From Parapristionchus giblindavisi (lineage: Eukaryota > Nematoda > Chromadorea > Rhabditida > Diplogasteridae), in NCBI GenBank assembly GCA_943737045.1, contig CALSFV010000108.1:166808-230807 (forward strand): a stretch of 64,000 bases of DNA, in the 5' to 3' direction. The position numbers were made by a program, and so were the translations under genes. A model generated the notes under the pieces. It was not told the DNA's origin and did not search any database. It saw nothing but the letters and a program-made list of their open reading frames with translations. Below, in pieces: positions 25,001 to 37,464 of the stretch. Each line of letters starts with the position of its first letter. Positions within the stretch are counted from its first letter, which is position 1.

Positions 25001-25194
25001 TGGCACTTTGAACACTAATCTATCTAGATCGAAGGTGAATATGATCGTAGTGATTTCAATAATGGTGGGGTTAAAAATCCACAGCGGTATTGCTGCTTGA
25101 CTATAATGGTCATCACGGAAGAAAAAAAAGAATACCACAGGGCGGCAACTATCCTTTTCCCCAATCTCTGGCACATGTTCTGGTTAAGATTTAA

Positions 25195-25226
<32 letters not shown>

Positions 25227-28200
25227 ATAAAAAAATCTTACTTCGTCGCTGTGCTCTTCCTCAGCTTCTAAATCTATGACGATTTCCGTATCTGTTATTT
25301 GGAGTTTCTCCCTGCTAACACTGTCCATTCTGATTACTACGTCATAGTGACACAGGACGTTCGAGAGATAGAACGCGTGTCGTGTGAAAGGGGAGGTAGG
25401 AAGTCTCGGATGGATGACTGAAGAGAGTATTTGAGGTAACTCATATTGACATGATTTAGAGATATTGCAAATAAGAAAAAAAAGCGCACTTATGCAGTCT
25501 CCTTTTTCATTATACGCCCAGGAGAACAGTGGATAGAATCTTGTCCACCTATTCGTGTATGCATCGTACCTGTAACACACACAGCCACATCAATATCTAT
25601 ACGGCTTTTATCCAATAAATGACTCACACGTAGATGTCGATGAAGTAACGAGTGCTTGCTGCGAATAATTCCTTATGAGTGCCGTACGTTTCTAGCATCT
25701 TGGTCCTATAGAAGATGTAGGTTAGTTATCATATCAAGTACCTCTTCCATAAACAATTTTAAACGATAAAAAGAAGAATCAAGCAAGATATATTACACTG
25801 ATTTGCGGCGTTCTTCTTTGTAATCAAGATGCCCATCAAAAGTTCGCTGGTTGAATTTCTCAGGGAATTTGTTCATGAAGTCATCGATCTGAAAGAACGT
25901 ATGTTCTGTCATCTGCACATTTTTTTTCATTCTACGACTCACGTCATTGTGAATTAGTTGGTAGTTCTCTTGGGTTCCCGTCAAGCAATAGCTCAACGCC
26001 CGGTATAAACAGTGGCCATCACCCTGATCAAATAATCCATAACCATCCAGGTCTACCGCATATACTCACCTTAACTTTATAGATGTCATGAAGCTCAGGA
26101 CGCTTGGTCACCTGCAAATAACAATGATGCATGTGGATGTATCTCAATGCCTTACCGCGAAGAACTTGGTCTCCTCCACATCTTCCTCCACCTTATCATG
26201 CGTATCGTGAAAGACGACGCTCAGCAGCTCGCTCTGTTTTCTCAGCCATTCTTTATTCTTCATTTTATTATACATGAAGAAACCTCTAACCTTCAGTTCC
26301 TGAAACCATCGGGTTACATAAACTTCAACTTGAAGAAATACAGTAACTCAACTCACATGACTCTCACCGACCATCGCATTACATTCGTCTCTCAACGTAT
26401 TCCATAGAAGATGTTTGGGGGTTAATAAAACGAAAGATGCCCGGGGGTTGACCTTTAATTATTGATATCATTGAATGAACCTTCGTTAAGATTCAATGAT
26501 GGTACTTTGAACAAGTGTAAGGAATGATTATGATCCTAGTGATAATCAATCAATTCGCTACAACGCCGACATAACAGAATAAAACCAATAAGACACTCCA
26601 ACCTGCTCGATATCCTGCTTATCATCCTTCATCTCGATATCATCGAAATCCACAGTCTTCTCAGGAGCAGTGATGACTGTCTGTAATTCTTTGAGGTTGG
26701 AGGTTAATGATGGGGGTTTATCATTGAATGAACCTTCGTTACGATTCAATGATGGTACTTTGAACAAGTGTAAGGAATGATTATGATCCTAGTGATAATC
26801 AATCAATTCGCTACAACGCCGACATAACAGAATAAAACCAATAAGACACTCCAACCTGCTCCATATCCTGCTTATCATCCTTCATCTCGATATCATCGAA
26901 ATCCACAGTCTTCTCAGGAGCAGTGATGACTGTCTGTAATTCTTTGAGGTTGGAGGTTAATGATGGGGGTTTATCATTGAATGAACCTTCGTTACGATTC
27001 AATGATGGTACTTTGAACAAGTGTAAGGAATGATTATGATCCTAGTGATAATCAATCAATTCGCTACAACGCCGACATAACAGAATAAAACCAATAAGAC
27101 ACTCCAACCTGCTCCATATCCTGCTTATCATCCTTCATCTCGATATCATCGAAATCCACAGTCTTCTCAGGAGCAGTGATGACTGTCTGTAATTCTTTGA
27201 GGTTGGAGGTTAATGATGGGGGTTTATCATTGAATGAACCTTCGTTACGATTCAATGATGGTACTTTGAACAAGTGTAAGGAATGATTATGATCCTAGTG
27301 ATAATCAATCAATTCGCTACAACGCCGACATAACAGAATAAAACCAATAAGACACTCCAACCTGCTCCGTATCCTGCTCATCATCATTCTTCTCGATATC
27401 ATCGTAATCCTCAGTCTGCTCAGGAGCAGTGGTTGTTGTCTGTAATTCTTTGAGGTTGGACCTTGTTTTAGATTCAATGATGGTACTTTGAACACTAATC
27501 TATCTAGATCGAAGGTGAATATGATCATAGTAATTTCAATAATGGTGGTTTAGCATTCAATGATCGTACTTTTAACAAGTGTAACGAATGATTATGATCC
27601 TAGTGATAATCAATCAATTCGCTACAACGTCGACATAACAGAATAAAACCAATAAGACACTCCAACCTGCTCCATATCCTGCTCATCATCCTTCTTCTCG
27701 ATATCATCGTAATCCTCAGTCTGCTCAGGAGCAGTGGTTGTTGTCTGTAATTCTTTGAGGTTGGACCTTGTTTTAGATTCAATGATGGTACTTTGAACAC
27801 TAACCCAGGGGGGTTCTCTCTTTATTAACAACATCTTTCTTTGTATGACTCACCTTTCTCTTCGCTCCTCTCGTTTCCTTCTTCTCCACAGTCTTCTCTT
27901 CCTTTCCCTCTCCCTTTTCCTTCTCGGTTCGATCGAAAGATGCCCGATTGGTCTATAATTGTGGATAGTAGTTCGATACCTAACAGATCAACATTGAAGC
28001 TCAATGATGTTAAGTTTATCTATACTGATAAACTACCATTATCAACCCTTCCTCAAGATTGTTAGTGTTCAAAGTACCATCATTGTATCCCAAACTATCT
28101 AGTTTAAGATTCAATGATGGCACTTTGAACACTAATCTATCTAGATCGAAGGTGAATATGATCATAGTAATTTCAATAATGGTGGTTTAGCATTCAATGA

Positions 28201-29662
28201 TCGTACTTTTAACAAGTGTAACGAATGATTATGATCCTAGTGATAATCAATCAATTCGCTACAACGTCGACATAACAGAATAAAACCAATAAGACACTCC
28301 AACCTGCTCCATATCCTGCTCATCATCCTTCTTCTCGATATCATCGTAATCCTCAGTCTGCTCAGGAGCAGTGTTGGCTGTCTGTAATTCTTTGAGGTTG
28401 GAGGTTAATGATGGCGGTTTATCATTGAATGAATCTTCGTTAAGATTCAATGATGGTACTTTGAACAAGTGTAAGGAATGATTATGATCCTAGTGATAAT
28501 CAATCAATTCGCTACAACGTCGACATAACAGAATAAAACCAATAAGACACTCCAACCTGCTCCGTATCCTGCTCATCATCATTCTTCTCGATATCATCGT
28601 AATCCTCAGTCTGCTCAGGAGCAGTGGTTGTTGTCTGTAATTCTTTGAGGTTGGACCTTGTTTTAGATTCAATGATGGTACTTTGAACACTAACCCATCT
28701 TGAAGGAGAATCCGATTATTTTCGTCCCTCTCTTTATTAATCATCTTTCTTTGTATGACTCACCTTTCCCTTGGCTCCTCTCGTTGTCTTCTTCTCCACA
28801 GCCTCCTTTTCCTTTCTATTTTTTAACTTCTCGGATGTCTCGAAAGCTACCCGATTGATCTATAATTATTGATAGTAGTTCGATACCTAACAGATCAACA
28901 TTGAGGATCAATAATGTTAAGTTTATCTATACTGATAAACTACCATTATTAACCCTTCCTCAAGATTGTTAATGTTCAAAGTACCATCATTGTATCCCAA
29001 ACTATCTAGTTTAAGATTCAATGATGGTACTTTGAATACTAATCTATCTAGATCGAAAGTGAATATGATCGTAGTAATTTCAATAATGGTGGTTTAGCAT
29101 TCAATGATCGTACTTTTAACAAGTGTAACGAATGATTATGATCCTAGTGATAAAATATCAGTTCGCTACGACGCCTACATAACAGAATAAAACCAATAAT
29201 ACACTCCAACCTCGCTCGGTTCAATACCAGTCTCTTCGCATACGAGTCGTTCACAGAGAATTGCTGAGAAGCCGAGTCTAGCTATTTTATTTCTATAGAG
29301 TATAGCAGAGTCGTAATCAGTCTGCAAAAGGACCTTATAACTTAACCTTATCACCAACAAACAAGTATATAACTAACAATTTTCATGCCCGACAACTCCT
29401 GATCCAATTGTGCGTACTTATCATATGCTTCTAATGCCGTTTTGATATTCTTGAACTCTTCATCATTCACAGAAATCTCAGACATAAAAGGAATCTAAAA
29501 TTGAAAACAAACTAGGATTAAGGGTTTACTATGAAACAATCAATACTCTTTGAAATGGAAATATTAAACGTTGAATTCCCACTACTGAGTACCATTCCAG
29601 ATAGATTAGCAAATATATTGCACATAATCAAAATATACCGGTGGTTTTCCAAATTCGTCCAT
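22037..29662 (-). CDS. OTU-domain cysteine protease with cassette-exon linkers
   Basis: Twenty-nine exons join in frame to about 971 aa: 29662-29639, 29494-29378, 29321-29211, 28859-28764, 28634-28557, 28381-28304, 27952-27854, 27744-27667, 27439-27362, 27186-27109, 26933-26856, 26680-26603, 26452-26357, 26299-26156, 26111-26070, 26023-25943, 25888-25797, 25705-25628, 25569-25490, 25417-25242, 24835-24737, 24597-24541, 23993-23895, 23754-23698, 23151-23050, 22989-22896, 22849-22710, 22602-22501 and 22420-22037. The OTU domain spans 26.02-25.25 kb: GDGHCLYRALSYCL (catalytic Asp and Cys), TYGTHKELFAAS, then FYLSNVLCHYDVV (catalytic His). OTU proteases remove ubiquitin. The N-terminus (MDEFGKPP, SEISVNDEEFKNIK) is shared with neighbouring genes. 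Acidic and K-rich cassette exons flank the protease. The C-terminal WDDPNDVPKGF region resembles the C-terminus of the next gene upstream. Domain call is firm; exact exon use is not proven. Confidence 0.85.
23380..23411 (-). pseudogene. Truncated K-rich cassette exon
   Basis: The acceptor and first codons (INRASFD) remain, but the exon then runs into repeat sequence and a stop and has no donor. A second identical relic lies at about 24229-24260, part of an ~843-bp duplication. Confidence 0.5.
25198..25227. repeat. (TA)n microsatellite
   Basis: About 14 TA units lie in the intron just downstream of the last OTU-domain exon. Confidence 0.9.
26557..27320 (-). repeat. 253-bp tandem array, one acidic exon per unit
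   Basis: Three nearly identical units at exactly 253-bp spacing each carry a 78-nt exon (TVITAPEKTVDFDD, ending in EQ) plus intron made of 103-bp-family sequence. A diverged fourth unit follows, and related exons continue to 28.63 kb. Confidence 0.9.
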
Positions 29663-29790
29663 TCCTCATTAAAGGAAGACGAAAGATTCCCGATGCCGAT
29701 GCGATTTACTACTGAAATAAAACAGTTGAAAAGAAACAAGGTAGGATATTTTCGAATGATCAGAATGCAATAATGATAAGAGAAGAATTA

Positions 29791-29991
29791 TCAGACCGGT
29801 TACGACGAAAGCGCGGGTATAAACTAAATTCAAAGATTCAAACGTTTTGAGGCGTAATTTTTGGAAAATAGACTACGGTAAGCCAAGAGAGTTTAACTCT
29901 GTCTGAGTCTCGGAACCCGAAAAGATATGAGATTGAGGTAACTTTTACGGTTACATACCGCTTTGGTTGGAAGAAGACCAGAAACACATGT
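29791..29991 (-). promoter_or_regulatory. Shared upstream cassette, OTU gene
   Basis: This intact copy of the cassette carries ACCAAAGCGGTATGTAACCG, a TTTATACCCGCGC TATA-like element and CGTCGTAACCGG. It nearly matches the copies at 34.0-34.2 and 37.18-37.38 kb. Between it and the ATG lie an acceptor-like TTTTATTTCAG at about 29712 and the leader variant GGGAATCTTTCG. Confidence 0.6.
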
Positions 29992-30004
29992 AACATATAT
30001 TATC

Positions 30005-30010
30005 TTTATT
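30005..30010 (-). terminator. Poly(A) signal AATAAA
   Basis: AATAAA lies about 153 nt beyond the stop of the gene ending at 30163 and only 14 bp before the next upstream cassette (ends 29991). The spacing between tandem genes is extremely tight. Confidence 0.5.
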
Positions 30011-30162
30011 CTGACGAAAAAAACAACAAAGAAAAAATAAAAGGATTAACATTAAATTATTAGTTACTTTACATAATATGTATCCCATACATTGGGTGGA
30101 TACAAATCAATCGGTGGAATATAAATGTACGAGTAGATAAAACAGAACGAGAAAAAAAACAA

Positions 30163-33100
30163 TTAAACACACTTGTCGGTTAGCATGTATAACATGGTAT
30201 CGTGATTTATAAATTTAACATTTCTCTTATGTGATGTGGTATTAAGAAAAATAGAAATTAAGATGCCCTTCATCTTGGGACGTTGTTTAGCCCAAGACCA
30301 GACAAAGAATATATCCTTCTCATCGGGGATAATGACATATCCAGATTGAACTTTATTCTTCATTAAACGATTGTCACCATAGTTCAGCTCAAATCCGAGC
30401 GATAGCGGGTCTAACTCCGGGTCGTCCCAGAGTGGGTTCTTGCAGTAACGAGGAATAAATCCGAATAGCGAGATAATCTGAACGAATTAGTTGTAGTTTA
30501 AAACACAATCAGTCTACATCGCTAATGATTTATGATTGAGCAACCCAGGTCAATAATATCAGTTTACCCTCCGCGTGTAGACTCACCGTGGCAAATGATT
30601 GATTGATGCCAAAATAGTAATGTAGAGCATTGAGAAATTTCCCCTTGGGGAATTTGTTAAAACGTTTTCGACATTCCTCCTGAAAGAAACATATTGATTT
30701 TAAATGTAATTTACTCTGATTGACTTTCATTGAAAGATAACGTACTATTACTGAGCCCTATTCTAGATTGACGGTATTGTATTACTATCTTCCCTCATTC
30801 TAGCGTATCTGTTGTATCACATATACCATATATACATACCATTATTTCCTTGAGTATATCACACTGTGCTTCAATCTCCAACTGAGACTTGAGGCTCTCC
30901 GGTACGAAGGATTTGTTGACCTGCTTAACACATATGCTTTCCTTAATGTCTCTACGTTCCGTCAACCAGTCAGTCATCCTCATTTCCCGCAGTATTTCGT
31001 TATTTTCTTGATTCAGCTGAAAAGACAACTCAATTATTAAACAAATAAAATATATTATTCTTATTATACTGGTCACCTTCTTGGAAAAGGGCGTGTCTTG
31101 AACCGTGTGACAGTGCTCGATCTCGAAAATGAATCCTGCTATATGCCACTTCACCAACCGTGACTGACTATCAGCAAACTTCTGCACTCTCGAATTCAAC
31201 ATCGAAAATGTCTCCTAAACATTGAAACAATTCGAAAAGAAAGGGAGAATGGCTGCTTGTCTATTCCCTGACACCACAACATCTTATCTGACTGTCAATA
31301 TGATCGTACTAACCTATCTAGATGGAAAGTGAATGTGATCGTAGTGAGTTCAATCATGGTGGTTTAAAAGTCAATGTACCTTGTTTGAGATTCAATGATG
31401 GTACTTTGAACAAGTGTAACGAATGATTATGATCCTAGTGATTCAATCAATCAGTTCGCTACAACGCCGTCATAACAGAATACAACCAATAAGACACTCC
31501 AACCTGCTCGATATCGTGCTTATCACCCTGGTTGATCTCAACGCAATCATGATCAGTCAGATGAGTAGCGGTGGATCTCTGGAATTCTTTGAGGTTAGAG
31601 GTTAACAATGGTGGTCTAGCATTCAATGCACCTAATTTCAGATTCAATGATGGTACTTTGAACACTAACCAAGGGGGGTTCTCTCTTTATTAACAACATC
31701 TTTCTTTGTATGACTCACCTTTCTCTTCGCTCCTCTCGTTTCCTTCTTCTCAACAGCCTTCTCTTCCTTTCCCTCTCCCTTTTCCTTCTCGGTTTGATCG
31801 AAAGATGCCCGATTTGTCTATAATTGTGGATAGTAGTTCGATACCTAACAGATCAACATTGAAGCTCAATAATGTTAAGTTTATCTATACTGATAAACTA
31901 CCATTATTAACCTTTCCTCAAGATTGTTAGTGTTCAAAGTACCATCATTGCATCCCAAACTATCTAGTTTAAGATTCAATGATGGTACTTTGAACACTAA
32001 TCTATGTCGATGGAAGGTGCATATGATCGTAGTAATTTCAATAATAGTGCTTTAGCATTCAATGAACCTTCTTTGAGATTCAATGATGATACTTTGAACA
32101 ATAACCCCCGGGGGGGGGGGGGGGGGTGCACCCGACTCTTAAGGGAGCACCCGATTATTTTCGTCCCTCTCTTTATTAACAGCGTCTTTCTTTGTATGGC
32201 TCACCTTTCCCTTGGCTCCTCTGGTTGCCTTCTCCTTCACAGCCTTCTTTTCCTTTCCATTTTTTTCCTTCTCGGATAGATCGAAAGATGCCCGATTGTT
32301 GTCCTCAGTCCTCTCAGGAGCAATATTGGCTGCCTGTAATTCTTTGAGGTTGGAGGTTAATGATGGCGGTTTATCATTGAATGAGCCTTCGTTAAGATTC
32401 AATGATGGTACTTTGAACAAGTGTAAGGAATGATTATGATCCTAGTGATTCAATCAATCAGTTCGCTACGACGCCGATAAAGCAGAATAAAACCAATAAG
32501 ACACTCCAACCTGCTCGATATCCTGCTCATCACAATTATTCTCGAAATAATCGCAATCATCAATCATCTCAGGAGCAGTGTTGGCTGTCTGTAATTCTTT
32601 GAGGTTGGAGGTTAATGATGGCGGTTTATCATTGAATGAACCTTCGTTAAGATTCAATGATGGTACTTTGAACAAGTGTAAGGAATGATTATGATCCTAG
32701 TGATAATCAATCAATTCGCTACAACGCCGACATAACAGAATAAAACCAATAAGACACTCCAACCTGCTCCGTATCCTGCTCATCATCATTCTTCTCGATA
32801 TCATCGTAATCCTCAGTCTGCTCAGGAGCAGTGGTTGTTGTCTGTAATTCTTTGAGGTTGGACCTTGTTTTAGATTCAATGATGGTACTTTGAACACTAA
32901 CCCATCTTGAAGGAGAATCCGATTATTTTCGTCCCTCTCTTTATTAATCATCATTCTTTGTATGACTCACCTTTCCCTTGGCACCTCTCGTTGTCTTCTT
33001 CTCCACAGCCTCCTTTTCCTTTCTATTTTTTAACTTCTCGGATATCTCGAAAGCTACCCGATTGATCTATAATTATTGATAGTAGTTATATACCTAACAG

Positions 33101-33872
33101 ATCAACATTGAGGTTCAATAATGTTAAGTTTATCTATACTGATAAACTACCATTATTAACCCTTCCTCAAGATTGTTAGTGTTCAAAGTACCATCATTGT
33201 ATCCCAAACTATCTAGTTTAAGATTCAATGATGGTACTTTGAATACTAATCTATCTAGATCGAAGGTGAATATGATCGTAGTAATTTCAATAATGGTGGT
33301 TTAGCATTCAATGATCGTACTTTTAACAAGTGTAACGAATGATTATGATCCTAGTGATAATCAATCAATTCGCTACAACGTCGACATAACAGAATAAAAC
33401 CAATAATACACTCCAACCTCGCTCGGTTCAATACCAGCCTCTTCGCATACGAGTCGTTCACAGAGAGTCGCTGAGAAGCAGAGTCTAGCTAGTGTTTTAT
33501 TATAGAGTATAGCAGAGTCGTAATCAGTCTGCAAAATGACCTTATAACTTAACCGTATCACCAACAAACAAGTATATAACTAACAATTTTCATGCCCGAC
33601 AACTCCTGATTCAATTGTGCGTACTTATCATATGCATTTAATGCCGTTTTGATATTCTTGAACTCTTCTTCATTCACAGAAATCTCAGACAGAAAAGGAA
33701 TCTAAAATTGAAAACAAACTAGGAAGATTAAGGGTTTACTATGAAACAATCAATACTCTTTGAAATGGAAATATTAAACGTTGAATTCCCACTACTGAGT
33801 ACCATTCCAGATAGATTAGCAAATATATTGCACATAATCAAAATATACCGGTGGTTTTCCAAATTCGTCCAT
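30163..33872 (-). CDS. Paralogue of the OTU gene lacking the protease domain
   Basis: Thirteen exons, all phase 0-0, join to about 509 aa: 33872-33849, 33701-33585, 33528-33418, 33066-32971, 32841-32764, 32588-32511, 32333-32205, 31817-31719, 31578-31504, 31214-31077, 31016-30840, 30679-30587 and 30477-30163. The N-terminus (MDEFGKPPIPFLSEISV) and exon 3 (TDYDSAILYNKTLARL) match the OTU gene closely. The alternative inner start seen there (ATGTCTGAG) is CTG here, which supports the exon 1 start. Cassette exons follow, including a fused acidic/K-rich exon at 32333-32205. The C-terminal ~240 aa (KWHIAGFIFEIEHCH, NPLWDDPELDPLSLGF) resemble the OTU gene's C-terminus only loosely. No OTU signature is present. 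Function unknown. Confidence 0.72.
32110..32126. repeat. Poly(G) tract
   Basis: Seventeen consecutive G lie in the intron just downstream of the fused cassette exon. Similar tracts occur next to other K-rich exons, for example at 36167. Confidence 0.9.
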
Positions 33873-34000
33873 TCCTCCTTAATGGAAGACGAAAGATTCC
33901 CGATGCCGATGCGATTTACTACTGAAATAAAACAGTTGAAAAGAAACAAGGTAGGATATTTTCGAATGATCAGAATGCAATAATGATAATAGAATAATTA

Positions 34001-34201
34001 TCAGACCGGTTACGACGAACGCGCGGGTATAAACTAAATTCAAAGAGTCAAACGTTTTGAGGCGTAATTTTTGGAAAATAGACTACGGTAAGCCAAGAGA
34101 GTTTAACTCTGTCTGAGTCTCGGAAACCGAAAAGATATGAGATTGAGGTAACTTTTATGGTTACATACCGCTTTGGTTGGAATAAGACCAGAAACACATG
34201 T
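34001..34201 (-). promoter_or_regulatory. Shared upstream cassette
   Basis: This copy of the cassette has the CCAAAGCGGTATGTAACC and TTTATACCCGCGC elements. It is about 4,210 bp from the near-identical copy before the OTU gene, and the intervening first exons match too. The whole 5' module was therefore duplicated. Confidence 0.6.
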
Positions 34202-34214
34202 ATCATATAGCATC

Positions 34215-34220
34215 TTTATT
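34215..34220 (-). terminator. Poly(A) signal AATAAA
   Basis: AATAAA lies about 60 nt past the USP-gene stop (34282) and 14 bp before the next cassette. Confidence 0.5.
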
Positions 34221-34281
34221 ATGACGGAAAAAAACAACATCCAATTTAAAACAGAAGAGAAGAGCAGTGAGTTTGATTCAG

Positions 34282-37057
34282 TCATCTATTCGAATCGGTT
34301 GAATGGCTTGACGTCTGTAATTATTTGAAGGTTAAGAATTCAATGATGGTACTTTGAACACAAGCTTATTCGAAATTGAGGTGACTATGATAATAATGAT
34401 TCAATCAATCAGATCGCTTCAAGGCTCACTTAATAGAATAAACAAATAAGACATTCCAACCTGCTGGCTCTCGCTATCACTCCCATCATCATCCTCATTC
34501 TCAGTATTCTCAGCAGCAATGGTGGCTGTCTGTAATTCTTTGAGTTTGGAGGTTAATAATGGTGGTTTATCATTGAATGAATATGGTTGAGATTCATTTA
34601 TGAGACTTTGATCCAACCTGCTCGTAGTCATCATCTCTATCGAGTGCAATAACTCGGACGTTGTGGGAAGGGTGTAGGAATGGAACGTCCTTCAGATCGA
34701 ACCGTTCAAACCCCTTTGCGTCATCTGCCTTCATCCATCCATCCTGCACCCTTCGATAGGACACATAATGAGAATCATTCAAGTACATGATGAAGCCGAG
34801 CACTCGGAAGTGTTGTCCTAAAACCAAACATCCCTTATTTGATATCACCATAATACCACACTCACCAAACAATGAAAGACGCCCCGATTCAGAAAACAAA
34901 TCCGTCAGTTTCTTGCCATTACCATCGAACGTCTTCCTCAGATTAAGGTGAGTATTGTTGACCATCAAGAACATGGTTCCAGGAAAATTCTGGAAAAAAA
35001 ATCATTATATTTGATAAGAAGGCATTGTACTATTACTGACTCATCCTAGGTTGATTGGAAGGTAATATACTATTACAATATACTATCACCTTCCATGAAT
35101 GACTGACAAACTCCATGTCCGACTTTCTATGATCGAGATGGGTGTGACCAAAGCATACGCTCTCTTTAAACGAAGCCTTGCAACAGTCTTCTAGATTTGT
35201 AGCAGCGGGATCGACCACCCAATTGAAGAAATATCTATCCATTGAAATGGCAGACTTTGAACCCTCCTCACCGCAACAATTAAAGCGATATGTGAACTTC
35301 GCATCTTCACTCTTCATGAATACGTCTTCCTGAAAGAAAGTGGTGATCTGAGTCATTTTCATTGAAATTTAAATAGCCCATTTTGTGTAGTGGCCCATCA
35401 ATCACACTTACATCAATGAGGACGTCGTCGTCGATCAATTCTTGAAGGGCTAGTCGAATGGCCTCCATAGGGTCGTCGTGTTCAAAGAGGGCAACATCAA
35501 AGGTCGTCAAAGCGAGCTGTTCCTGGAATCTCAGGCCGGCCTTGCTGTTGAGATGACGCTTTCCGGCGAAATTAATGATTGTTGCAAACGCGGACGCGTC
35601 CTTTTCCTTTTCGATGGATGTACGAATTTTCTTCATGATCTTTGGACAAATCAAAAGCATGTTCAGTGCAGCATTACAGAAGCAATTGGATCCAAAATTC
35701 TTGAATGCAAAAGGAGTCTCGTTGTCAGATGAAAGATGCCCGGGAGACTGAAAGAGTTGCATATATTACACTGGAAGAGCTGAATACCATGCTCTTCTAC
35801 ATTTTTAGAAAGATTCCTAGAATGTTTTCGATTTTTGGCAAATTTGGCTCAAAATCCGGCCAGGCTTGGTACTTTGAAACAAACTTTTCGACCAATGCTG
35901 GAAAGAAACCTAACATAGAAATCAAACTAGGAAGATCAAGGGTTTACTACGAAACAATCAATACTCTTTGAAATGGGAATATTAAATGTTGAATTCCCAC
36001 TACTGAGTACCATTCCAGTTATGTAGATTAGCAAATATATTGCACATAATCAAAAGTTTGAGGAGAATACAAGAAATGAACAAAACCAACCTGATCGATC
36101 TTTGTCTCATCCACTTCATCATTATTCTCATTGAGATTCAATGATGGTACTTTGAACACTAACACAGGGGGGGGGGGGGGGGGGGGGTTCTATCTTTATT
36201 AACATCATCTTTCTTTGTATGACTCACCTTTCTCTTTGCTCCTCTCGTTTCCTTCTTCTCCACAGCCTTCTTTCCCTTTCCCTCTCCCTTTTCCTTCTCG
36301 GGTTGATCGAAAGATGCCCGATTGATCTATAATTGTGGATAGTAGTTCGATACTTAACAGATCAACATTGAAGCTCAATAATGTTAAGTTTATCTATACT
36401 GATAAACTACCATTATTAACCCTTCCTCAAGATTGTTAGTATTCTAATTGCTATCAATGTATCACAAACTATCTAGTTTAAGATTCAATGATGGTACTTT
36501 GAACCATAGATCGAAAAGTATGTTACAAAGCACCAAGCCTGACCGCATTTTGAGACAACATTTCCCAAAAAATCGTAAAACCTGACCGCATTTTGAGCCA
36601 AATTTTCACAAAAATCGAAAAACCTGACCGCATTTTGAAAACCGATATACTAGCTATTCGACCTATGCTTTGAACACTAATCTATCTAGATCGAAGGTGA
36701 ATATGATGGTAGTGAATTCAATAATGGTGGTTTAGCATTCAATGTACCTTGTTTGAGATTCAGTAATGGTACTTTGATCAGTAACCATGATCACACTATT
36801 ATTTTAGTCCCTCACTATATATAAAAAAGTTTTTTCGTCTCATTCACCTTTCCCCTTGCCCTCGTTGTCATCTTTTCTGATCTATCATCACCATTTACAT
36901 TTCCATTCTTAGATACAGAAGATGCCCCGACGACCTTAATTATTGATAATGGTTCGCTAACTAATAGATCTAGTTTGACGTTCATGAAAGATTAATTTAA
37001 TTCTAATCAATATACATTGTAAATATACCGTACCAGTGGATTTCCAAATTGATCCAT
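34282..37057 (-). CDS. Ubiquitin-specific protease (USP, peptidase C19)
   Basis: Exons join in frame to about 415 aa: 37057-37034, 36934-36848, 36326-36228, an optional 36126-36091, 35747-35412, 35329-35090, 34989-34866, 34817-34618, 34529-34461 and 34314-34282. The Cys box is FKNFGSNCFCNAALNMLL (canonical GNTCFMNS). The His box is LNDSHYVSYRRVQDGWMKAD (canonical GHYVSY...W). The protease part is about 300 aa, near the minimum for the family, with a shortened finger region. USPs cleave ubiquitin from proteins. The leader exon encodes MDQFGNPL, followed by a VVGASS exon and a K-rich exon, so the protease was joined to the local N-terminal module. The Cys-box exon starts SPGHLSSDN, the recurrent motif in the GHLS frame. 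The gene ends with an acidic exon and TSSHSTDSNR. Confidence 0.83.
36167..36187. repeat. Poly(G) tract
   Basis: Twenty-one consecutive G lie in the intron between the K-rich exon and the USP exons. Such a tract may be length-polymorphic or a sequencing problem. Confidence 0.9.
36505..36667. mobile_element. 163-bp MITE with 8-bp target duplication
   Basis: The ends are CATAGATCGAAAAG and, inverted, CATAGGTCGAATAG. Both sides carry CTTTGAAC (36497-36504 and 36668-36675), as expected from the empty 103-bp repeat sequence GGTACTTTGAACACTAA. An 8-bp duplication fits a hAT-type element. The interior is 2.5 copies of a ~53-bp repeat containing CCTGACCGCATTTTGAG. Confidence 0.85.
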
Positions 37058-37177
37058 TCCTCCTTATAGGAAGATGAAAGATACCCGATACCTTTACTAC
37101 TGAAATAAAACAGTTGAAAACAAACAGTAGAGTATTTTCGAATGATCAGAATGCAAGAATGATAAGAGAAGAATTAT

Positions 37178-37376
37178 CAGACCGGTTACGACGAACGCGC
37201 GGGTATAAAATAAAATCAAAGATTTAAACGTTTTGAGACGTAATTTTTGGAAAATAGACTACGGTAAGCCAAGAGAGTTTAACTCTGTCTGAGTCTCGAA
37301 AACCGAAAAGATATGAGATTGAGGTAACTTTTACGGTTACATACCGCTTTGGTTGGAAGAAGACCAGAAACACATG
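37178..37376 (-). promoter_or_regulatory. Shared upstream cassette, USP gene
   Basis: This is a near-complete cassette copy with CCAAAGCGGTATGTAACC, a TATA-like TTTATACCCGCGC and CGTCGTAACCGG. A GATAAA poly(A) variant of the preceding gene lies about 15-20 bp before it. Confidence 0.6.
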
Positions 37377-37464
37377 TAACATATATCATCTTTATCATCA
37401 TAAAACTACAGACGAAAAAAACATCATAAAACTACAGAAGAGAAGAGCAGTGAGTTAGCCTCAG

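Noticed and set aside
30240..30275. GGGCATCTT in a third reading frame (KGILIS)
   Set aside because: Only 9 of the 11 bases match, so I do not count it as a true motif copy.
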